A stretch of DNA of 64,000 bases from an uncultured Odoribacter sp. GTDB lineage: Bacteria; Bacteroidota; Bacteroidia; Bacteroidales; Marinifilaceae. Each line of letters opens with the position of its first letter. Positions within the stretch are counted from its first letter, which is position 1. Under the pieces are notes generated by a model that was not told the origin of the DNA, did no database searches, and saw only the letters and a program-made list of their open reading frames with translations. The DNA lies in NCBI GenBank assembly GCA_900541415.1, contig UQJP01000014.1, positions 1-64,000 on the forward strand, in the 5' to 3' direction. Below are positions 34,940 to 43,476 of this stretch, piece after piece. Made by a program: the position numbers and the translations under genes.

Positions 34940-35428
34940 TTATTTAACACGCTTGAATTCGGAATATAGATGATCAATACTTTGATTATTCTTGCGGTCA
35001 CTAACGCTTGAAAAAACTAACGTAGAATCGGTGTAATTATGTATGATAGGACCGGTGTGGTAAGTTGTTGGTGACAAATATAATCCAATGCCATTTGAAA
35101 GTATTATTTCTATTTCTATAGGACCATTTATACGCTGTTTTTTTTCAATATGAAAATCACCTTGTATGAATTCATTTAGGCATTCAGCAGAGGTTGTTAT
35201 TGTGCTATCAGCATTGAAGGTTATATAATATGCTTGTTCGCACGGAGTGTCCATGATACTTTCAATTTGTTCGAAATTTTCATCATATGCTAATCGATTA
35301 GGACGCCATGTGCCAATTAAAGCATTAAATATTTCTTGTTCTGTATGTTGTTCGCTAAATGGTTTAGGTTCGTCTTTATCGCAGGAAAATGTAGCAAATA
35401 GTAAAATGAAAAGTATAAATTTTTTCAT
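34940..35428 (-). CDS. Lipocalin-like lipoprotein
   Basis: 162 residues. Lipoprotein signal KKFILFILLFATFSCDKDEP, Cys at residue 16. The mature part opens with FNALIGTWRPNRLAYDENFE, the G-x-W start of lipocalin-like domains in Bacteroidetes, then YYITFNADSTITTSAECLN and alternating strands to the end. Probably anchored in the outer membrane facing the periplasm or surface. Ligand unknown. It is divergent from the phage-like gene at 35558 and lies in the low-GC accessory region. Confidence 0.7.
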   Translation of the reverse strand: MKKFILFILLFATFSCDKDEPKPFSEQHTEQEIFNALIGTWRPNRLAYDENFEQIESIMDTPCEQAYYITFNADSTITTSAECLNEFIQGDFHIEKKQRINGPIEIEIILSNGIGLYLSPTTYHTGPIIHNYTDSTLVFSSVSDRKNNQSIDHLYSEFKRVK

Positions 35429-35557
35429 AGGATTAGGTGTTTATTTTTGACAAAAATAAATATTTATTTAATGATTCCAAACTTCACTTATGGCAAAGAT
35501 TGACAGTTCTTGCAGGTTATTCATATTATTTTGGTTGTGTATTAATATTGATGATAT

Positions 35558-38500
35558 ATGACACAATTAAATTTTAAGGGAATTGTGCGTAGCACTTCCC
35601 CTCAAAACAATGTCGATGGTAATTGCGAAGAAATAATTAACCTGCGTTTGCGTGACGGTTCGTGGCGTGCAGTAGGGAAGAAACAACCGATCATTGAAGG
35701 AATAGACTTTGAAAAAGTATATGTCCATAAGTATGGAAATTTTGAAAACTTTATCGGGCTGAAAGAAGGGCGGGTAATTTGGTTTGCTGCTCGGGAGGGA
35801 ACTGATGTAAAAAATAAAGATCAGGAAATCTGTACAGTTTCCCGGGATGTGGAATTTAACCAACTTAATAATATCCTGCTTGTCAAGGACGAGGTAGGTA
35901 TCGCAAAGGCTATATTTCGGGCAGATAAATATTCAGTATCTTTAGTAAAGTTACCTGATGCTTCAGTTTTAGATGTAAAGGTAAAAATAAGAGATGAACA
36001 TTGTAGTAAGGTCGACCTTTCCTACAACAAATCTAACCAAGTAGAAACCGATACAATGAAAGGAGCTTTATATGGATTAATCAAACAATGTGAAAAGAAT
36101 TGCTTTTATGAAGGTCGTGTTTTCCTGACAGCAACTTACCAGCTTTTTGACGGTTCAGAAACCAAGCCGACACCTCCGATGTTGATAGAACTGGGAGGTT
36201 ATGATAAGGATGCAATCAAGCGTGAAAACCTTTCATGGGGGAATGAGCATAATCCGGTAACAGTAAGGAGTGGCACATTTTGGGCAAAGATTCCGGTAGG
36301 CCAATTAAACTTGAAAGTAAATAACACCTTAGGAGAGGAGTTTAAAGACACGATTACCAAGATTAATGTATATGTAACTCCTGTGTATTCCTTTTACGAT
36401 TCTAATTCGGTAAATCTGGAAAATGCTGCGGTTGTAGGTTCTGATGGTTTACCCTCTTCTATGGTCGGGGAACGAAGGTTAAAATCGGAAGATATAGAGA
36501 AGTCCCTATTTTTCCAGGTATTGAGTATCGACATAAAGAACAAGAGTGACGAATACGAAGTTGTATCCCTCGATGATGTAACGACCAATAAAACATTGCG
36601 AGTAGATGCTTCCGGTTGGATGAACACAACAGGCCGAATGTTTGTCTATAATAACCGGCTGCACCTGTTTAATACAAAACAGGAATTCGTTGAGGATGCC
36701 AATCTTTCTACTTGCCTTGAAGGGCGTTATAAAACGGTAACTTATAATGGGATTACGGAAGGTGATCCGGTTTACAATTATGATTTCACCAATACCCGGA
36801 CTTTGACCGGGATATTTTACCTGAAAATGGAGCAGGAGGATGCGAGGGTGGTGGAGCGTTTTAGGGTGGAATTACAGAGTAGTACGCCAAACATTGTGAC
36901 CGGGCTAACTACATACAAAGTACGTCTTCCCCGTTTTTTGGCTTTCCCGGATTCGCGGGCGTATAAAGTGGAACTTTATGATGAGGATAGTTTTGTAAAG
37001 TCTTTGGACCTGAAAACCTCGGCAACCTATAACTATTCTTATATTTTTTTCAGTGTAATTTCTGGATATAATGCCCGTCCTTCTATCCAGAGTGAGGGTA
37101 TTGCAATTCGTTCCAATCCCAATGTTCCAACAGTCAAAGACGACAGTATCATTGAATATACGGATGCTCCTGCTTCGGAAATACCGAGTTTTAATTCAAC
37201 GCCTGCTATCGAGGATAACATGAACTTGATTGTCTCTGAAGTTATGAATCCTTATTATTTTCCACCCGAACATTCCTATTTGATGCCGGGTGAAATTATT
37301 AACCTGGCTGTGAATACCGAACAAATATCTACTTCACAGGTGGGGCAGTTCCCGTTGTATGTGTTTACGACAGAGGGAATATATGCCTTACAAGTGGGGG
37401 ATGGAAAAGTATTGTATAGTAACGTAATTCCTATTTCGGCAGAGGTGGCAGTTGAAGGTAGTGAGGTATTGCAGACAAAATATGGAATGATCTTTGTGAC
37501 AGACGGAGGTTTAAAACTCATTTCCGGACAGGAAATTGTCGATTTTTCAGACCCGGTAAATGGAGCAGTTGATATGAATGTCCGTAATAGCCAAAAGTAT
37601 ATTTATTATAACAATACTCCGGGATTTTATAATATTTTGCCGTATTTGAGTGCTGTGCCATTTTCAGAATATAGCCGGAAGGCGGTAATGGGATATGATA
37701 TAGTACAAAATGAGGTGATAATATCTAATCCCCGGTATAATTATTCTTATGTGTTTAACTTGAAAACTAATACCTGGCATAAGATTACCGATGTGTTTTC
37801 GGATTTTAACCGTTATCTGGGATTACAGGGGTATGAGGCGGGTGCGGTTTCGGCAAAAGCTCTGATACTGATTAGTTGTTCTGTGAGTCCGGGACAGGAA
37901 TTGAGGTTTACCCGTGCGGTTAGTTTACCGGAGTTTACATTCGATCCCGGAGTATTGAAAGTAAGCCTGGAGCTACCGGGTGGGAGTACGGAAATATTTA
38001 CTTGTGAGGTAGATAATACCACAGATTTTATGAGACTGTTAAGTGAGCAGGTTGATGTGCCTGAACAGTATTTTAAAGTGTTGGCGGATGAGCGTAAGGT
38101 TTATACAACAATGCCTTATACGGCTTTAATTTTGGAACATCCAATGTTTGCCGAAGCTCAATATTATTACTTTGTTGCAGAGGAACGCGACCTTCCGGTG
38201 GCTTCAGAGGGGGTAGGAGAAACTTTTTCTATTGAATTAGAAGGCCGGAAGCTTTCGCATGTGACAGACGGAACGGAAACAAGTAATAGTATCGGGCAGA
38301 TGATCGGTGATTGGGTGAAGAGCCTGAACCTGGGGTATGGCATTGAGACGGACAATGGTTCGGTTTGGATTGTCGCCCAGCCGGGGAGTGAGGGAAATGG
38401 TGGTAAACTAACCTGTACATCTTCCCCTCATGTGTCTTTGAACACTTCCGGTTTCAGGGGTGGGGCTGATGTGGCACATAGACAGAGGCTTTGTGATATT

Positions 38501-38842
38501 CGGAAAGAACAGGATAGTTCCATATTGACTTATTTCCAGACTCGCCCGATATTATTGGGTTTTTATGGTTTCACAAAATTACGCCATACGGCCATAAGGG
38601 GAGAATTTAAACCGGCACCTGAAGGTTATAGCTTTTTTGTGACAGCTTCGGATAACCTGTTAAAATGGGCATGTGTTTTAAGGCAATGTTTTATATCGGC
38701 GGTTCCTCATGTGGTTTTACCGCAAAATCCTTATTCCTTCCGTTATTTTGTTGTTGCCGGGGGAGGATATGTGTGTGCTGAGCATTCACTTACCCTGATT
38801 GAATTTGAGGGTGAAAATAAATTTAATAACAGGCTAAGGTAG
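35558..38842 (+). CDS. Orphan phage structural-type protein of 1094 residues
   Basis: The opening LNFKGIVRSTSPQNNVDGNC, then EEIINLRLRDGSWRAVGKKQ is typical of large structural proteins of Bacteroidetes phages and prophages, where they sit close to tail genes. Centre: PLYVFTTEGIYALQVGDGKV, then EVLQTKYGMIFVTDGGLKLI, resembling beta-propeller-like blades of phage stabilisation proteins. The rest is beta-rich, with no signal peptide or membrane helix. No other phage gene adjoins it; the tail operon at 1-10,064 is 25 kb away. Lower GC than that operon. It is intact and reads as a single surviving gene of a separate prophage. Virion role inferred. Confidence 0.65.
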   Translation: MTQLNFKGIVRSTSPQNNVDGNCEEIINLRLRDGSWRAVGKKQPIIEGIDFEKVYVHKYGNFENFIGLKEGRVIWFAAREGTDVKNKDQEICTVSRDVEFNQLNNILLVKDEVGIAKAIFRADKYSVSLVKLPDASVLDVKVKIRDEHCSKVDLSYNKSNQVETDTMKGALYGLIKQCEKNCFYEGRVFLTATYQLFDGSETKPTPPMLIELGGYDKDAIKRENLSWGNEHNPVTVRSGTFWAKIPVGQLNLKVNNTLGEEFKDTITKINVYVTPVYSFYDSNSVNLENAAVVGSDGLPSSMVGERRLKSEDIEKSLFFQVLSIDIKNKSDEYEVVSLDDVTTNKTLRVDASGWMNTTGRMFVYNNRLHLFNTKQEFVEDANLSTCLEGRYKTVTYNGITEGDPVYNYDFTNTRTLTGIFYLKMEQEDARVVERFRVELQSSTPNIVTGLTTYKVRLPRFLAFPDSRAYKVELYDEDSFVKSLDLKTSATYNYSYIFFSVISGYNARPSIQSEGIAIRSNPNVPTVKDDSIIEYTDAPASEIPSFNSTPAIEDNMNLIVSEVMNPYYFPPEHSYLMPGEIINLAVNTEQISTSQVGQFPLYVFTTEGIYALQVGDGKVLYSNVIPISAEVAVEGSEVLQTKYGMIFVTDGGLKLISGQEIVDFSDPVNGAVDMNVRNSQKYIYYNNTPGFYNILPYLSAVPFSEYSRKAVMGYDIVQNEVIISNPRYNYSYVFNLKTNTWHKITDVFSDFNRYLGLQGYEAGAVSAKALILISCSVSPGQELRFTRAVSLPEFTFDPGVLKVSLELPGGSTEIFTCEVDNTTDFMRLLSEQVDVPEQYFKVLADERKVYTTMPYTALILEHPMFAEAQYYYFVAEERDLPVASEGVGETFSIELEGRKLSHVTDGTETSNSIGQMIGDWVKSLNLGYGIETDNGSVWIVAQPGSEGNGGKLTCTSSPHVSLNTSGFRGGADVAHRQRLCDIRKEQDSSILTYFQTRPILLGFYGFTKLRHTAIRGEFKPAPEGYSFFVTASDNLLKWACVLRQCFISAVPHVVLPQNPYSFRYFVVAGGGYVCAEHSLTLIEFEGENKFNNRLR

Positions 38843-38933
38843 TACGTAAGATACATTTGGTGAGCAGTATGATTGTGTGGGTTAATAGCTGGGGATTTTT
38901 TTCCAAATATCAACTCACACTTGCGCATATTAC

Positions 38934-38955
38934 ACGGACAGTATCCGTATTTTTT
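38934..38955 (+). terminator. Weak terminator after the orphan phage-type gene
   Basis: ACGGA and TCCGT form a 5-bp stem with a 5-base loop, followed by ATTTTTTC. It lies 91 bases after the stop codon. The stem is short. Confidence 0.45.
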
Positions 38956-39008
38956 CTTTTAATTATTCTATTTTTTGTTTTCTCAAACCTAAATAAATAG
39001 GTTAATTT

Positions 39009-39016
39009 TACCTTTG
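39009..39016 (+). promoter_or_regulatory. -7 box of the uracil-DNA-glycosylase-like gene
   Basis: TACCTTTG matches TAnnTTTG and is set in a small palindrome TTTTAC-CTTT-GTAAAA. No TTTG at 19-21 bases upstream. Transcription would begin near 39023, 33 bases before the ATG. Confidence 0.45.
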
Positions 39017-39055
39017 TAAAATAGGCTGGATATTTTTTATTAATTTGTTGTAGAA

Positions 39056-39646
39056 ATGACCGATAAAACAAGTAAAATAGAGAAACATCCGCTGCCACCT
39101 TTTTTTCCTGCCGGAGCAAAGGTTTTAATGTTGGGCAGCTTTCCGCCGCCGCGTGCCCGGTGGAAGATGGATTTTTACTACCCTAATTTCCAGAATGATA
39201 TGTGGCGCATTTTTGGATTGGTTTTTTTCGAAGAGAAAGACTATTTTCTGACCGATGATAAAAAATCGTATTGTGAAGCCCGTATCCGTTCGTTTCTAAC
39301 GGAGAAAGGCATTGCCCTTTCCGATACGGCGCGGGAAGTTATTCGCCAAAAGGACAACGCTTCCGATAAATTTCTGGAAGTGGTTTCTGTGATCCGTTTG
39401 GATGAGGTGTTATCGCAGTTGCCGGATTGCCGGGCGATAGTCACCACCGGGCAAAAAGCCACCGACACTCTGCTTTCCCTGCTTCGGGCGGAAGAACCTA
39501 AAGTCGGAGGATATAGCGATGCCGTATTCCGGGGACGTTCCCTGCGCCTCTACCGCATGCCTTCCTCTTCCCGGGCTTACCCTAAGCCTCTTCCTGAAAA
39601 AGCTGCCGTCTATGGCGCGATGTTCCGTGATTTGGGTTTGGTGTGA
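39056..39646 (+). CDS. Uracil-DNA-glycosylase-fold protein
   Basis: 196 residues. Motif 1 region is VLMLGSFPPPRARWKMDFYY then PNFQNDMWRIFGLVF (about residues 24-60), equivalent to the LGSxPG and Y-x-x-P-x-N-x-F-W parts of UDG-superfamily enzymes. Strand VTTGQKATDTLL comes next, and the late motif is YRMPSSSRAYPKPLPEKAAV in place of the P-S/T-S-P-A-N loop. The usual polar residue in motif 1 is replaced by Pro, so base specificity and even activity are uncertain. Cytosolic, probably DNA repair or a related nucleic-acid task. Stand-alone gene. Confidence 0.75.
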   Translation: MTDKTSKIEKHPLPPFFPAGAKVLMLGSFPPPRARWKMDFYYPNFQNDMWRIFGLVFFEEKDYFLTDDKKSYCEARIRSFLTEKGIALSDTAREVIRQKDNASDKFLEVVSVIRLDEVLSQLPDCRAIVTTGQKATDTLLSLLRAEEPKVGGYSDAVFRGRSLRLYRMPSSSRAYPKPLPEKAAVYGAMFRDLGLV

Positions 39647-39674
39647 TCTGCTTTTCAGATTGATTGGTTTCGGG

Positions 39675-39700
39675 AAACCGGGAAACAACATTCCCGGTTT
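39675..39700. terminator. Hairpin between converging genes
   Basis: AAACCGGGAA and TTCCCGGTTT form a perfect 10-bp stem with loop ACAACA, 28 bases after the UDG-like stop. No T tract follows in either direction. A second small stem, CCAGTA/TACTGG, lies at 39750-39766. Either may stop or stabilise the converging transcripts. Confidence 0.45.
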
Positions 39701-39784
39701 GCGCTGTCTGGGGAGGTGAGAGAGAAAGATCATACCCTCTCCGCAGAATCCAGTAAAAACTACTGGGTTTGCGGGAACGTGAAA

Positions 39785-41869
39785 TTATTTTAAAACATGA
39801 TAGTAGATAAACTGTTGTTGCCCGTCTTTCAGAATAAAAGGGAGCTCTTCTTTTCCCCGATCGGTATTTTTCAGCCAGTACAGGCGATTGGAAGGAACAT
39901 TTGGAAATTCGATATATTGGTATTTGGCTTTCTGTACCTTACTTTTTTTCCAGCCATTATCCCAATACCTTAATTCATATAGATCTCCGGGTTTGATTCC
40001 GTTATCGGCGTTTAATGGAGCGAAACGGATGGCATTTACGATTTGGGGAGCTTGTAGATTCAGCGTAATGGATTGTCTGCTTCCGGACGATGTGAGCATA
40101 TTCCCGTCATAATAAGGAACTTTACTCATCACTTCAAGGGTTGTGTCCAATAACTTCACATAATGTTCCTCCTGAACGGTCTGCTGAGGACATAAAACAG
40201 GCAGGGGGGTAGGGGGTGCCACATTTTTATAGGAATTACGGGTTTTAGTCAGAAATTCCAGCATGCTGACATTGGTACGTGGATATTCCTTCGGCGCTGT
40301 GTATCGGTAATATTTGTAGGCTGCCGGACGGGAAATATCAAACTCCTGTAAATATGGGTCGGGTGTTTGAGTGATGGTGTATAACAGCTTTTGATCGCTG
40401 AAATCCTTTTGGTTGGCTCCGAAAAATTGTCCGCCCACCATTTGTTGCGCTGTCCTTTGCATATCGTATTTTCGGGGAAATTTTCTGGTTAAAATAAGCG
40501 AAGTCGTACTGTCTGCCACGTCGGTTAACTCATTCAGGGGATGCAGTCGAAAACCTGCTGTTTGTGTCGTGTCGGCCGTTATCCAAAAAGGGGTGGCAAA
40601 ATATCGTTTTTCTTTTTGATCTAAATAAACCGGGAAATATAAAATTTTCGTCAGCACATTGTCAAATCTCACGGTTTTGTTGGAGTGGTCGATCAGCCCC
40701 CAGGTTGCAGGAGTGATGCCTTCTTCTCCCGAATGGAACACATATAAGTAGGCCAGCTTATTTTTTGTGGCCTCTTCAAACGGAAGAGTTACCTGATATA
40801 CCGGTTTCGTGCAGGCTGTTACTTCTTTAATACAGGGAGTGCCGAACAGGGACGGAAGCTTTTCATCTTCATTTTTTAGCATATAAGGACTGTCCTCTTG
40901 GGCTGCATACATGAAACGGAGTATATTGGTCACATGGTAGTACTTGAAATTGAAATCTCCGGGAACTTCTGTTTCTGCATTGAAAGACAGCCATTTCCCA
41001 TCTTTGTCTAACGTGGAACAATGATGGTGAACACCTTGAAAGTCCCGGTGTGCAGTATTGTAATCGACAGCCGTCGGAATACCGCAAGCCCTGAAAACAT
41101 TCACCGCATGGCTGGCGATGCCCGTACAATCGTGTTTCTTATAGAAAAACAGATCGTAAATCCCGGTTGTTCCCTTGATCGGACATTTACCATAAAGACA
41201 TTTCATCCTGAACACATAAGTGTTATACCATCCTAAACGATCATTCAGTTTTTTGGCCGTTGGATTGTTGATATAGGATGAAAACATTTCATTTAACATT
41301 TTCCCGTTGTCGAACTGACTATATTCGCAAGAACGATAAGGAAGAATATAATTGCAAAAATCGGCAAAAGACAGGTTGGAAACATCGGGTAAAGTTGCTT
41401 TTAAACGGAAGGCATTTTCGATATGGTCGATTAAAAAAGCTGCATTGATAAATTGCAGGTCGGGAATTATCGATGATACCTGGGTTTCCTGAAAGGTAGA
41501 ATCGAAAAGCGGTTTGGTTAATTTCTCTTTTTTAGAAAAAACATAACGGGCCTCTTTGCTGCTAAGGTCTTTTAAAGATAAACCTTCGCTCACCGAACGA
41601 AAGCGCGCATCTATGGCGGCGTAAGCTTCGTGGAAGTGTGGGTCCATGCTTACAACCCGCCCTTTGTGCCATTTCATGTGGTCGATTAAAAAACAGGCTG
41701 CCTTATATTTCAGGGAATCAGCTTGCTTCGTTTTATAATGCCGTAATACTTTCGTCAACTCTTTTCTATTTTTTCCGGCAATTTGCAGAGATACTTCTAC
41801 GTCGGCGGGAAAATCTGTACAGGCAAAAAACAGACCTAAAATAAACACAAGATATAATGAGTGTTTCAT
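39785..41869 (-). CDS. Transglutaminase-domain lipoprotein with C-terminal beta-sandwich
   Basis: 694 residues. Lipoprotein signal KHSLYLVFILGLFFACTDFP, Cys at residue 17. The transglutaminase-like core lies near residues 240-300: KKHDCTGIASHAVNVFRACG with the Cys nucleophile, GVHHHCSTL with the His, and GKWLSFNAE beyond it. Middle segments are beta-rich. The C-terminal 120 residues (SITLNLQAPQIVNAIRFAPL, DLYELRYWDNGWKKSK, VPSNRLYWLKN) resemble an F5/8-type carbohydrate-binding sandwich. Many Bacteroidetes members are peptidases or peptide-processing surface proteins, so hydrolysis is as likely as cross-linking. A TATGTTTG box on the minus strand at 41888-41895 may be its promoter. Confidence 0.75.
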   Translation of the reverse strand: MKHSLYLVFILGLFFACTDFPADVEVSLQIAGKNRKELTKVLRHYKTKQADSLKYKAACFLIDHMKWHKGRVVSMDPHFHEAYAAIDARFRSVSEGLSLKDLSSKEARYVFSKKEKLTKPLFDSTFQETQVSSIIPDLQFINAAFLIDHIENAFRLKATLPDVSNLSFADFCNYILPYRSCEYSQFDNGKMLNEMFSSYINNPTAKKLNDRLGWYNTYVFRMKCLYGKCPIKGTTGIYDLFFYKKHDCTGIASHAVNVFRACGIPTAVDYNTAHRDFQGVHHHCSTLDKDGKWLSFNAETEVPGDFNFKYYHVTNILRFMYAAQEDSPYMLKNEDEKLPSLFGTPCIKEVTACTKPVYQVTLPFEEATKNKLAYLYVFHSGEEGITPATWGLIDHSNKTVRFDNVLTKILYFPVYLDQKEKRYFATPFWITADTTQTAGFRLHPLNELTDVADSTTSLILTRKFPRKYDMQRTAQQMVGGQFFGANQKDFSDQKLLYTITQTPDPYLQEFDISRPAAYKYYRYTAPKEYPRTNVSMLEFLTKTRNSYKNVAPPTPLPVLCPQQTVQEEHYVKLLDTTLEVMSKVPYYDGNMLTSSGSRQSITLNLQAPQIVNAIRFAPLNADNGIKPGDLYELRYWDNGWKKSKVQKAKYQYIEFPNVPSNRLYWLKNTDRGKEELPFILKDGQQQFIYYHVLK

Positions 41870-42175
41870 ACCTAATTATCATTTTGGCAAACATAATAAT
41901 AATAAACGATATTTATTTTGTTTAAATAAATAAAATGTAATTATGTTTTGATTGGTTAATTCGTATCAGATTGAGTATTATTTATTTGCCTCTGATATGA
42001 TTTTATTTATTTTAAAATTTATTTTGTAAAATATAATAAATATACATAATATTTATATATTTGTATGTAAACTGAAATGATTGGAGTATAGTATTGTTGA
42101 TTTATAAAAAGGCGGATAAGAGGAGAAATGGAGGATGTTGGGGTTTTAAAGAGTGTGTGCTATAAATAAACGCTT
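41870..42175. promoter_or_regulatory. Divergent AT-rich promoter region of the SIR2-TIR/STAND operon
   Basis: 306 bases, very AT-rich, no gene. TATATTTG at 42056-42063 is a perfect -7 box for the rightward operon, with transcription expected near 42070 and a leader of about 105 bases. No TTTG lies at 19-21 bases before it. CAAACATA at 41888-41895 is the matching leftward -7 box for the transglutaminase gene. No operator-like palindrome was noticed. Confidence 0.5.
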
Positions 42176-43465
42176 ATGGAAAATTCTATGCAGAACCGCT
42201 TGAACGAAAGCGGGTGGGCACGGCTTTTGGAGGAAATCGACAAGGGGAATGTGATCCCGGTGCTGGGACAGGAGTTATTCACCCTGACGGTGGAAGGGCG
42301 GGAAGTGCCGTTGCGGGAATATATCCTTCAAAAAATGAAGGAAAGGTTAGGCGTGGAAGATGAGGTTTCCGATTTTGCGGAACTTTCTTACGGGTATAAT
42401 ATGCGGGCGTGGGACAGGATTCAATCGGAGCCTTATTACGAAACGACACGGATTCTTCAGGAGATTTCCGGATTGGAGGTGGAGTTTTTGCCGGAATTAC
42501 AGGAACTGCTTTCCATTGAAAAATTCCGGCTGGTGCTTTCCACTTCTTTTGACGATATGGCGTTGAAGGCAATGGAAAGCTTTTGGGGAAAGGGCAAGGT
42601 GAAACGGTTGAGCTATGAAAAAAGAAGCTGTAAGGAAGATATTGACGATCTGAGTAAACCCTGCCTCTACCAAATGTTTGGTAAGGCGAGTGCCGTACCT
42701 CACGAATTTGTGCTGACGGAAGACGACCTGTTGGAATTTCTGCACTATTGGCTGGATGAAAACTACCGTCCCAAACGGCTTTCCAATGTTTTGCGGGAAA
42801 AATACCTGCTGGTGATCGGCTGTAACTATCCCAATTGGCTGTTCCGGTTTTTCTTTCATTCCCTTAAATTTTCTTCCCGTTCGTCCGCAGCCGATAAGGT
42901 GGGGATGCTGGCGGATTCCCGGCTGGATAAGAATTTGGTGGATTTTTTGGCACGGATGAATGCCGGGGTTCATGAAGATGCACGTGCTTTTATCCGGGAA
43001 TTGGTGAAACGCTGGAAAACATTTCAGGGGGTGGGGGATAAAAAGGAAATCTTTATTTCCTATGCCAGCGAGGATTTTGAGCAGGCCCGTAAAATCGCGG
43101 AAACTTTTCAGGAATTGGGTGTGGCTGTGTGGTTCGATAAAAAATCGCTGGAGCCGGGTGATGCCTACGAAGCTATGATTAAGCAAAATATTCAGGAGAG
43201 TAAAATATTTGTGCCCGTGTTGTCACGGTCGGTCGTGAATTGTGGCCGTCGTTTCTTCAAGCGGGAATGGAAATGGGCGAACGATGAACTGGAATTGAGA
43301 TTTCCGGAAAAGTTTATCTATCCGGTGGTGATCGACGATGTGAACCTGGAAGATTCTAGTTTACAGATATTTTCAAAATTCCATACGGCCAATCTGCGGG
43401 AAGGGCAGGATTGGGAAAATAGCCTCCGGAAAATTGTTCGGGATGTGCGTTTGCTGAACAGTTAA
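42176..43465 (+). CDS. SIR2-like/TIR two-domain protein
   Basis: 429 residues, soluble. Residues about 15-260 fit the SIR2-like family of defence NADases: GNVIPVLGQELF (motif 1), LVLSTSFDDMALKAM where active members have T-T-N-Y-D, PCLYQMFGKASAVPHEFVLT where they have H-G, and YLLVIGCNYPNWLFRFFFHS. Thus the Asn and His used for catalysis appear replaced by Ser and Phe. Residues about 286-429 are a TIR domain: KKEIFISYASEDFEQARKIA, GVAVWFDKKSLEPGDAYEAM, SKIFVPVLSRSVVN, and FFKREWKWANDELEL with the probable catalytic Glu near residue 364. TIR may be the enzyme and SIR2 a sensor. First gene of the cluster, 11 bases before the STAND gene. Confidence 0.82.
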   Translation: MENSMQNRLNESGWARLLEEIDKGNVIPVLGQELFTLTVEGREVPLREYILQKMKERLGVEDEVSDFAELSYGYNMRAWDRIQSEPYYETTRILQEISGLEVEFLPELQELLSIEKFRLVLSTSFDDMALKAMESFWGKGKVKRLSYEKRSCKEDIDDLSKPCLYQMFGKASAVPHEFVLTEDDLLEFLHYWLDENYRPKRLSNVLREKYLLVIGCNYPNWLFRFFFHSLKFSSRSSAADKVGMLADSRLDKNLVDFLARMNAGVHEDARAFIRELVKRWKTFQGVGDKKEIFISYASEDFEQARKIAETFQELGVAVWFDKKSLEPGDAYEAMIKQNIQESKIFVPVLSRSVVNCGRRFFKREWKWANDELELRFPEKFIYPVVIDDVNLEDSSLQIFSKFHTANLREGQDWENSLRKIVRDVRLLNS

Positions 43466-43476
43466 AACAGCGCTTT

